Source: Nitrospiria bacterium (GTDB lineage Bacteria; Nitrospirota; Nitrospiria; JACQBZ01). From it: DNA of 64,000 nt. The number at the start of each line of letters is the position of its first letter. The first letter of the stretch is position 1. Location: contig DATKAN010000038.1 of assembly GCA_035498035.1 (NCBI GenBank), forward strand, positions 1 through 64,000, in the 5' to 3' direction. The notes beneath the pieces are model-generated. The model made no database searches, had not been told where the DNA came from, and saw nothing but the letters and a program-made list of their open reading frames with translations. The translations under genes and the position numbers were made by a program. Below are positions 42,541 through 50,145 of the stretch, one piece after another.

Positions 42541-43203
42541 TTACTTCTTTCGCCGCCAGAGCATCAAAAGCTCTTTTCCCTCGCGACGGGGAATGGACCT
42601 GGGAACGCGATCCAAGACCAATTTAAAGCGGTGGCTGAATCGGTCCAGCAGCTCATCGCGCGTCGCGCCGAACGGCGGGCCGGTCTCGGGCCGTATCGCA
42701 TAGAAAACGCCGAGCAGGATGCCGTCCGGCTTCAAGAGGCTCGCGGCCGCTTCGACATAGCGGTCCCGATGATCCGGATCGATCGCGCAGAAAAAAGTAT
42801 TTTCAAAAATAAGATCGTAGGGTCCGCGCAGACGGGCGGGCAGATGAAGAAAGTCGGCCTGTTCGAACCGCGCATTCTTTAAACCTTCCAAATCGGCCAG
42901 CCGCGTCGCTTCCTCGACGGCTTTTTTAACGACATCCAGACCGATCACATCGAACCCTGCGGAAGCCAGCGCGCGCGCGTCATGCCCGTGCCCGCAACCC
43001 GGGACGAGCGCGCGGCCGTATCGGAACGGCACGGCCCGACCCGACCCCGAATCGTTTTTCAGGAAATCGACCAGGCCGGGCGACGCCCCGCCCTGATCCC
43101 AGCCGGTGTCGCCGTTCCTGTACAGCTCCGCCCAGAACGCGGCGTCGACTTCCTGTTCCTTCCGCCCGATGTGGGGATAATGTTTTCGTCCCGGTCTCGT
43201 CAT
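42541..43203 (-). CDS. Class I SAM-dependent methyltransferase, TPMT-like
   Basis: Thiopurine-S-methyltransferase-like enzyme of 220 residues. Landmarks are FWAELYRNGDTGWDQGGASPGLVDFL near the N-terminus, the SAM-binding GRALVPGCGHGHDA, LDVVKKAVEEA and DLIFENTFFCAI. Relatives methylate thiols, tellurite/selenite or halides. An intrinsic terminator lies 19 bp before its start, and there is no convincing ribosome binding site, so it probably uses its own promoter or depends on read-through of the upstream RNA gene. Confidence 0.85.
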   Translation of the reverse strand: MTRPGRKHYPHIGRKEQEVDAAFWAELYRNGDTGWDQGGASPGLVDFLKNDSGSGRAVPFRYGRALVPGCGHGHDARALASAGFDVIGLDVVKKAVEEATRLADLEGLKNARFEQADFLHLPARLRGPYDLIFENTFFCAIDPDHRDRYVEAAASLLKPDGILLGVFYAIRPETGPPFGATRDELLDRFSHRFKLVLDRVPRSIPRREGKELLMLWRRKK

Positions 43204-43221
43204 GGTTTATAAATTAAAAAA

Positions 43222-43275
43222 ATAAACCCGGAAGCGGATTCTTCATCCTAAAGCGGCTACGACGTCCGCGCTTCC
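43222..43275 (-). terminator. Intrinsic terminator of the free-standing RNA
   Basis: On the minus strand AAACCCGGAAGCG pairs with CGCTTCCGGGTTT across a 30-nt loop, followed by ATTTTTTT. The stem is 13 bp and the T-run is long, so termination of minus-strand transcripts should be efficient. Confidence 0.75.
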
Positions 43276-43599
43276 GGGTTTTGGTGGCCCTGGGATTGCA
43301 TCCCAGGCTTCACCTTCGAGAAGGGTATGGCGCTTAGGACGCGGCCACCTCACTCGCCGTAGGGTTAATACAACTGCCCACTGGACCACCTCCTTCCTCG
43401 GAACGGGGGCCCTCCCACGCGTCAGGATCGAACCCCCTTACGCGCGGGCCCCGCCCCTATGCGGCGTTCCACCGCGCCGGGCCGGACCCAGGTCCGCCCG
43501 TCCCATCGAACCGGCCGCCGCTGCCGGCCCGACGAGCCGCCTCCCGCATACCGGGAGACTCGGGGAGGAGTGACTCCCCTGAAAACCCGAACAGACATC
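43222..43599 (-). ncRNA. Unidentified structured RNA, about 380 nt, with its own promoter and terminator
   Basis: The 450-bp gap between metF and the methyltransferase holds a minus-strand unit bounded by a good promoter (43606-43634) and a strong terminator. It is dense in hairpins: GGGGAG/CTCCCC, CTCCCG/CGGGAG, GGCCGG/CCGGCC, GGACC/GGTCC, GCGG/CCGC and CCTGGGAT/ATCCCAGG, with a long-range GGTGGCC/GGCCACC pairing. A perfect AAGGAGGT occurs about two-thirds along, followed at suitable distance by a GTG-started 15-codon frame (MGSCINPTASEVAAS). A 48-codon frame, also GTG-started, runs from 43389 to 43243. I could not match it to RNase P, tmRNA, SRP or 6S RNA. Confidence 0.65.
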
Positions 43600-43605
43600 C
43601 CATAA

Positions 43606-43634
43606 ATCTTAGCAGCAGTTAGGGCATATTGCAA
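43606..43634 (-). promoter_or_regulatory. Promoter of the free-standing RNA
   Basis: On the minus strand, TTGCAA (43629-43634), a 17-bp spacer and TAAGAT (43606-43611). The predicted transcription start is near 43599. It lies just after the metF stop codon. Confidence 0.65.
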
Positions 43635-43654
43635 TACGCCCCCGCAAAATTTCT

Positions 43655-44521
43655 CTACCGTCCCAGCAGCCGGGAGAGGATCATCTCGGTCGAGCGGGAT
43701 TTGTTGAGCGTGTAGAAGTGAATTCCGGGCGCGCCCTTGTCCAGCAGATCGCGGGCCTGGCGAAAGGTCCAGTCGATACCGTAGCGGATCACGTACTCCG
43801 CGTCGGTCTGACGGGGTTCCAACGTCCGGACGATCTCGGCCGGGACGCGCGCGCCGCACATCGCGGCGAATTTATGAAGCTGGCCGTAGTTCGTGACCGG
43901 CATCAGGCCGGGCAGGACCGGAAGCGTGATTCCCAAGGCCCGGACCCGCTCGACGAACCGAAAATAGTCTTCGTTGTTGAAGAACAGCTGGGTCGTTATA
44001 AAATCCGCCCCGGCCTCCGCCTTCTCCTTGAGATGACGCAGGTCCTCCTCCATGGTGGGGGCCTCGGGATGTTTTTCGGGATAGCCGGCGACGCCGACGC
44101 AGAAACCGTCCATCTTCCGGATGTGGCGGACCAGGTCGACCGCGTACCGGTATTCCCGTCGGTTTTCGGGAGGAAGATGGCCGTCCTTGGGCGGATCGCC
44201 CCGGAGCGCCATGATGTTCTCGATCCCGAGGACGCGGATCTTCTCCACGATCGCCTCGATCTCGTTTCGGGTGTGGGCGATGCAGGTGAGATGGGCGACG
44301 GTCGTGAGCCCCAGCTCGTTCTGGATCATGCCGGCCGTCTCGATCGTCCGGTCGCGGCTCGATCCCCCGGCCCCGTAGGTGAGCGTGACGAAGGAGGGCG
44401 CGAGCCCCTTCAGGTCCCGCACGGTGGACTTGAACTGGGTCATCCCCTCCGGCGTTTTCGGAAGGAAGAACTCGAAGGAAAAAACCGGACGCCGGTCGTT
44501 AAAACAGTCCCGAACTTTCAT
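43655..44521 (-). CDS. metF: Methylenetetrahydrofolate reductase
   Basis: FAD-dependent TIM-barrel enzyme that reduces 5,10-methylene-THF to 5-methyl-THF for methionine synthesis and the Wood-Ljungdahl methyl branch. The N-terminal FSFEFFLPKTPEG, the THF/FAD-binding TLTYGAGGSSRD, NIMALRGDPPKD and TQLFFNNEDYFRF motifs are typical. The 288 residues match MetF. It lies on its own; upstream is a 129-bp region without an assigned gene. Confidence 0.94.
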   Translation of the reverse strand: MKVRDCFNDRRPVFSFEFFLPKTPEGMTQFKSTVRDLKGLAPSFVTLTYGAGGSSRDRTIETAGMIQNELGLTTVAHLTCIAHTRNEIEAIVEKIRVLGIENIMALRGDPPKDGHLPPENRREYRYAVDLVRHIRKMDGFCVGVAGYPEKHPEAPTMEEDLRHLKEKAEAGADFITTQLFFNNEDYFRFVERVRALGITLPVLPGLMPVTNYGQLHKFAAMCGARVPAEIVRTLEPRQTDAEYVIRYGIDWTFRQARDLLDKGAPGIHFYTLNKSRSTEMILSRLLGR

Positions 44522-44650
44522 GGCGCCGCGGCCTCGTTTTCGGAGGGGCCTTCACCTTTTTGTCTGTCGGCAATCAACCCAGTTCCCTCCATAGAAATCT
44601 TCATAAGATTAGCGCAAACGGGAATCGATGCCAAGAAAAAAATTGCGCCG

Positions 44651-44869
44651 TTACCATCCCATTCGTTTGGCCAGGAACGGAGCGGCCATCAACGCCAGGC
44701 CCACGGCGACGATGCCGAGGGTGCCTGAAACGAAATAGGGATAGATCATCAGGAACAGGCCCGCGGCCAGGGAAGGTCCCGCCCGTTGGCGTTTTCCGTA
44801 GACGAAATAGCCAAGGCCGACCGCGCTGAATAGCACGGTCAGGAATAAATTCAGAACGTCGCTGTCCAT
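44651..44869 (-). CDS. Small membrane protein
   Basis: Protein of 72 residues with about three hydrophobic segments (FLTVLFSAVGLGYFVYG, SLAAGLFLMIYPYFVSG, GIVAVGLALMAAPFLA). The likely start is ATG 44869 (MDSDVLNLFL), because the upstream extension is polar and atypical. No family is recognised, and function is unknown. It lies between metF and the ATT-started lipoprotein gene, on the same strand as both. Confidence 0.65.
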   Translation of the reverse strand: MDSDVLNLFLTVLFSAVGLGYFVYGKRQRAGPSLAAGLFLMIYPYFVSGTLGIVAVGLALMAAPFLAKRMGW

Positions 44870-44953
44870 CGGATGCCCCCGCCCGTGCTCATCCCGGCCG
44901 GACCCGATAGAGGACCGCCGGGTCTCCGCCGGGATGGCGCCGGCGGCTCCCAT

Positions 44954-45565
44954 TCAATCGATGATCCGTTCATGAGGTTTAAGGGTCGAGAGGATCGGCT
45001 TGGCATCTTCAAAGAACTGAAAGGCCGTCGCCTCGAAGGCCTCGGCCTGGGAATAGGTCAACCAGTTCACCCAGGCGACCGGCAGCAGGCCGAGCCAGAG
45101 TCCCATTTTGCGCGTGATCTTGTATGAAAATGTTTTCCGCTGTTCGCCATCCACGAACAAACGGTAGTGCACTTTATAACTTTCCTGGACGCTCCAGGAA
45201 GGCAGGGCCGTCAGTGTCACCAAGGAAAGGTAATGGAAGATCGTCGCGGCCGTATGGGGGCGGTTCCATTCCACATCCACCAGACAAAACACGCCCGTCC
45301 GGGGGATCTCCATGACGTCGGCCGTATTGGCGAAGGGCGTTTCATTGTTAAAGACCGCCTGCAAGGCGGTCTTGCCCCCTTCGTTCGGAAAGGGGAAGGG
45401 ATTGATATGATAGGAGAGCAGGTCGTAGGATCTGGATTCGGGCGGTTTTCCGATCATATCGACCGGGAAATCCCGGTAGACGATGATGCAGGAAGATAAA
45501 AAGACCGGAAATAAGAGGCCAGCCGAAAGGACAAGGGCGATTTTTTTACGGGGCTGGTTTCGAAT
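44954..45565 (-). CDS. Lipoprotein of unknown function, likely ATT start
   Basis: The reading frame is open from the leuD stop codon onward. Translated from ATT 45565 it gives RNQPRKK, a hydrophobic core ALVLSAGLLFPVF and the lipobox LSSC (Cys26), a textbook lipoprotein signal. AGAGGA lies six bases before the ATT. The first conventional start, ATG 45457, would delete the whole signal peptide. The mature part has a second hydrophobic segment (WLGLLPVAWVNWLTY) and no recognised domain. About 203 residues. Coupled to leuD by a short gap. Confidence 0.65.
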   Translation of the reverse strand: MRNQPRKKIALVLSAGLLFPVFLSSCIIVYRDFPVDMIGKPPESRSYDLLSYHINPFPFPNEGGKTALQAVFNNETPFANTADVMEIPRTGVFCLVDVEWNRPHTAATIFHYLSLVTLTALPSWSVQESYKVHYRLFVDGEQRKTFSYKITRKMGLWLGLLPVAWVNWLTYSQAEAFEATAFQFFEDAKPILSTLKPHERIID

Positions 45566-45586
45566 GGGCGATCCTCTGAGGGTGTT

Positions 45587-46201
45587 TTAAGGCCGGGCCG
45601 GACGGGGGGTCGCCTCCGGGTGAGCGGATTCATAAGACCGTATCTGGCCTTCATACTGCAAGGTCAGGCCGATGTCGTCCAGGCCGCCCAGCAGACAGCT
45701 GCGGCGGAAGTCGTCCACCTCGAATCCAATCTCCAGGCCGTCGCCCGATATCACCTTCTTTATCTCGAGGTCCACGGTCAGCCGGTACCCGGGTGTCCCG
45801 CGGACGCGCTGAAAGAGCGTTTCGACCTGTCCTTCCGAAAGCCTCACCGGCAGGATACCGTTCTTAAAACAATTATTGTAGAAAATATCGGCAAAGGACG
45901 GCGCGATGACGCACCGGAAACCGTAATCCAATAAGGCCCATGGCGCGTGTTCCCGGGAGGACCCGCAGCCGAAGTTCGCCCGCGCGACCAGAATGGTGGC
46001 CCCGCGATAGCGTTCGGCGTTCATCTCGAATTCCGGATTCGGTTTTTGGCCGTCGATGAAGCGCCAATCGTAAAACAGAAACCGTCCGAAGCCCGTCCGC
46101 TCGATCCGCTTTAAAAACTGCTTGGGGATGATCTGATCGGTGTCGACATTGGGGAGGTCGAGCAGTGTGACGATCCCGGTGTGTTTTTTAAAAGGGTCCA
46201 T
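45587..46201 (-). CDS. leuD: 3-isopropylmalate/(R)-citramalate dehydratase small subunit
   Basis: Swivelling-domain subunit of isopropylmalate isomerase. Characteristic motifs are [15 protein letters not shown], the [15 protein letters not shown] substrate-binding loop and [13 protein letters not shown]. At 204 residues it is the long bacterial type. It partners with leuC immediately upstream. The same enzyme can act on citramalate made by CimA, giving the isoleucine branch in this genome. Confidence 0.96.
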   Translation of the reverse strand: MDPFKKHTGIVTLLDLPNVDTDQIIPKQFLKRIERTGFGRFLFYDWRFIDGQKPNPEFEMNAERYRGATILVARANFGCGSSREHAPWALLDYGFRCVIAPSFADIFYNNCFKNGILPVRLSEGQVETLFQRVRGTPGYRLTVDLEIKKVISGDGLEIGFEVDDFRRSCLLGGLDDIGLTLQYEGQIRSYESAHPEATPRPARP

Positions 46202-46217
46202 GGTTCACACGCGTTAT

Positions 46218-46272
46218 TGTAGGGGCGACCCCCTGGGGTCGTCCTGGGCAGGCACGGGGGCCTGCCCCTACA
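46218..46272. repeat. Palindromic intergenic repeat between leuC and leuD
   Basis: TGTAGGGGC and GCCCCTACA bound a 55-bp element containing two nested hairpins: CGACCCC/GGGGTCG and GGGCAGGC/GCCTGCCC. It lies in the leuC-leuD gap of a cotranscribed pair. Dispersed GTAGGGGC-type palindromes of this form occur in many bacterial genomes; that statement is from general knowledge, not from this window. Confidence 0.65.
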
Positions 46273-47697
<1,425 letters not shown>

Positions 47698-47779
47698 GGC
47701 TCTACCCGGACATGGTCCTGTCTTAGGAACCTATTTTTGCACAGAATCCGGTGCGAGGGCAAGCCATAATCCATTCGCT

Positions 47780-49465
47780 TTATTTTCGGCTTTCCGTGGG
47801 GGAGGCCACCAGCGATCTCTCCTCCGAACGGAGCGGATGATCCACCGCATGGTGAGTCGGTTTTCTCCGGACGGATCGGGCCAGGCTCAAGACGATGGGG
47901 ACGGCCATCACGGCCACGCCGGCCATTCCGGACCAGAAGAAATACAAATGAGACGATTGGAGCAGCGGCATCCCCACGATGACGGCGTCGAACACGTAGT
48001 GGGCCACGATGACCGTGATCAGACCGTAACGGACGAAGAAATAGCCGGAGACCAGGCCGTCCACGGTCAGTTCGATTCCCCGGGTATAAAAGGGCATTAC
48101 GGAATAGTCCGAATGGGCGAATCCCCAGATCAGGGCTGGGACGAAGAGGGCCAGGGCTCGCGACCGAAAATATTTAATCATCAGGGCGATCGCGAAGAAC
48201 CGGTAGATCAATTCCTCCGAGACGGAAGACCGGAAGGCGTTGGTGATGGGTTCCAGGAAGGGAAGCCAGGTGCCCAGCATATTGGAATAGCTGCTGGGAA
48301 CGGGCGACCAGACATCGAAGTAGCGTTGGCCCACCAGATAAAAAACCGTCATATAACCCAGGCTGATCGACGCCAGCAGGTAGCCCATGAACAGGGCGCG
48401 CGTGAAATCCCGGGAAAGCCAGCCGCGTCTTCCAGTGATCTGATCCACCCGCTTGGCCGTGAAAACTTCCCGGCCGACGGCCCATCCGGCGACGGCGAAC
48501 AAAAACGTCACAACACCCGACCAGAGGGTCGCTTCGATCGTGTCGAAGATCCATCCGCCCCAAAACGTGTAGAGGGGGGAATCGGTGGAGTACGAGGACC
48601 GGATGTTGGGAATGGCATTGATCTCCCCGAGAACTTTCGCCGTCACCATGGCCAGGGCCAGGTACAAGGCCCCTTTCCAGGGGATGGTCCTGTATTTATG
48701 GTGGGTCAGAAATATGACCAGCGCGGACAGGGAAAGGAAAACCGTCAACAATCCGCTCAGCCTCGCGAGCAGTTCCCCCTTCGAGCTTTCCCCCTCGTAC
48801 ATCTCCGCAAATTTTTGGGGAACGCTGATCGATTGCTCATACCCGTCCACCGCGTCCCCGTGAACGGCGAGGGTCATCAGCAGTTGGGCCTCTCCGAGGG
48901 AGGGCGTGGACGCCTTCCATGTAAAGATATGGTCGGTCCTTTTCTCCCTTTGCTTGGTCGAGGCGTTGATCAGGTCGTAGCTCAAGAAATCAACGTCCTT
49001 CTGATTCTGGATAAAGGTTTCGGCCAGCTCCAGGGCCCGGCTTTGTTTAAGGCGGGCTCCCTTCGTATCCTCCGGAATGTAATGGTTAAACGCGATGATC
49101 CGGCCTTTGGGGTTTACATAAACTCTGAACTCCTCGTACTGAAGTTCCTTCAAGAAGCGGACCTTCCAATACCGGAGGGGCAGATCTTGCGCCAGGGCAT
49201 TGAAGCGGTCCATCCCCATCGATCGCTGAAGGTAAAGTGCGGCGTCGCTATCCTCGGAAAAAAGGACGGTTTCCACATAACCGTCCAGGTTGAATCCCTG
49301 CGCTTCGAGGAATTGCCGTGCCTCGCGTAATGCGTGATTTCTTGATATGTGGGAATTCATCGTGGCCGTCGGAGAGGCGTCGTCGTAGAACCTCAGAAAG
49401 ACGAACAGGGCGATGACCGCCAAGAGAGCGATGAAAATGTCTTTTTTTTCTAATGAGGTTTTCAT
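47780..49465 (-). CDS. CPBP-family intramembrane glutamic protease
   Basis: Multi-spanning membrane protein of 561 residues. The C-terminal third carries the CPBP/Abi (Rce1-like) signature: EELIYRFF with Glu417 and Glu418, then FAHSD and HYVFDAV, the glutamate/histidine set of the family. The long N-terminal half is extracytoplasmic with one anchoring helix (FIALLAVIALFVFLRF). ATG 49465 is preferred over an upstream GTG. Relatives process prenylated proteins or act in bacteriocin self-immunity, but the substrate here is unknown. Divergent from the mpsC-dab operon. Confidence 0.8.
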   Translation of the reverse strand: MKTSLEKKDIFIALLAVIALFVFLRFYDDASPTATMNSHISRNHALREARQFLEAQGFNLDGYVETVLFSEDSDAALYLQRSMGMDRFNALAQDLPLRYWKVRFLKELQYEEFRVYVNPKGRIIAFNHYIPEDTKGARLKQSRALELAETFIQNQKDVDFLSYDLINASTKQREKRTDHIFTWKASTPSLGEAQLLMTLAVHGDAVDGYEQSISVPQKFAEMYEGESSKGELLARLSGLLTVFLSLSALVIFLTHHKYRTIPWKGALYLALAMVTAKVLGEINAIPNIRSSYSTDSPLYTFWGGWIFDTIEATLWSGVVTFLFAVAGWAVGREVFTAKRVDQITGRRGWLSRDFTRALFMGYLLASISLGYMTVFYLVGQRYFDVWSPVPSSYSNMLGTWLPFLEPITNAFRSSVSEELIYRFFAIALMIKYFRSRALALFVPALIWGFAHSDYSVMPFYTRGIELTVDGLVSGYFFVRYGLITVIVAHYVFDAVIVGMPLLQSSHLYFFWSGMAGVAVMAVPIVLSLARSVRRKPTHHAVDHPLRSEERSLVASPTESRK

Positions 49466-49571
49466 CGGATGGGCGCTTCCTGGAGGCACAATTTAAGTGT
49501 ATCACGTCGTCGACGTCCGTCAATCCGATCTCCCCCCTCGAAAGTGGGTTTTTCGGTTCATTTCGCGGCGG

Positions 49572-49600
49572 TTGCGCATCGGTTACGATTTTATTATAAT
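49572..49600 (+). promoter_or_regulatory. Promoter for mpsC and possibly the dab operon
   Basis: TTGCGC at 49572-49577, 17-bp spacer, perfect TATAAT at 49595-49600. It is 32 bp before the mpsC start codon. Confidence 0.7.
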
Positions 49601-49632
49601 GACACCACAGGATACGAACGGGAGCCTTTTGA

Positions 49633-50010
49633 ATGAAACGAAGCAAGGGACAGGTCGAGTCCGAAATCAGCAACGCCATGATTCAATTCGAAAAGGATTA
49701 CATGGGTCGGGGTCCGAAGGAGAGCAAAACCTGTATTATCGACGATATGATCCTTGTGCGCCTCAAAGGAGTTCTGACCCCGGCCGAGCAACAGCTGGCC
49801 AAGAATCCGAAAGGGACGGACCTGATCAAGGAGATACGCTCCAACCTCCTGGAACAGGCCCGGGGATTGTTGACCGAGGTGATCGAAAAAATTACGGGGC
49901 TCAAGGTGGTCAGCCTCCACACCGACATCAGTACAAAAACAGGGGAGCGGGTCATTATTTTTTCATTGAACGAAAATCTGGAGGAGCGATCCCGCAACAA
50001 TAATACTTGA
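49633..50010 (+). CDS. mpsC: MpsC / DUF2294 family protein
   Basis: Soluble protein of 125 residues of the DUF2294 (MpsC) family: VESEISNAMIQFEKDYMGRGP, ILVRLKGVLTPAEQQLA, the helix LIKEIRSNLLEQAR and the C-terminal DISTKTGERVIIFSL. In Staphylococcus the mpsABC operon links this protein with a NuoL-like subunit (MpsA) and a DUF2309 subunit (MpsB). The same three families appear here in the order C-A-B. Its molecular role is not defined, but the context points to the inorganic-carbon transport complex. Confidence 0.85.
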   Translation: MKRSKGQVESEISNAMIQFEKDYMGRGPKESKTCIIDDMILVRLKGVLTPAEQQLAKNPKGTDLIKEIRSNLLEQARGLLTEVIEKITGLKVVSLHTDISTKTGERVIIFSLNENLEERSRNNNT

Positions 50011-50052
50011 CCAAGGGACTTGGCCTGGTGTTCAATAATGGAAATGGAAGAT

Positions 50053-50122
50053 AGCCCGAAGGATCCCGCTCCGCCGGATCGGTCGGGCTGTAAGCCGACT
50101 CGGAATGGGTCGGCATTTTTTT
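50053..50122 (+). promoter_or_regulatory. Leader with competing hairpins and intrinsic terminator before dabB
   Basis: First hairpin: AGCCCGA (50053-50059) pairs with TCGGGCT (50083-50089), extended inward by GATCC/GGATC. Terminator: GCCGAC (50094-50099) pairs with GTCGGC (50109-50114), followed by seven T residues to 50122. The 3' arm of the first hairpin can also pair with AGCC at the start of the terminator stem, so the structures are mutually exclusive. Only 23 bp then remain to the dabB start. This arrangement fits attenuation; no known riboswitch class was recognised. Confidence 0.6.
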
Positions 50123-50145
50123 GTCTTTAGGTCCCGCGACGACTG

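Noticed and set aside
43430-43445. TTCGATCC-containing segment read as a tRNA T-arm
   Set aside because: The flanking five base pairs do not form a T-stem, and no acceptor or anticodon arm fits.
43222-43599. Known housekeeping RNA (RNase P, tmRNA, SRP RNA or 6S RNA)
   Set aside because: The conserved RNase P GAGGAAAGTC and ACAGAA blocks, tmRNA tRNA-like ends with CCA, and the SRP GGAAGCAGC loop are not found. A 6S-like bubble was considered, but the fold has many separate hairpins. A computed covariance search could overturn this.
50053-50122. Fluoride, guanidine or glnA-type riboswitch ahead of dabB
   Set aside because: None of their conserved cores is present; only the hairpin-plus-terminator layout is supported.
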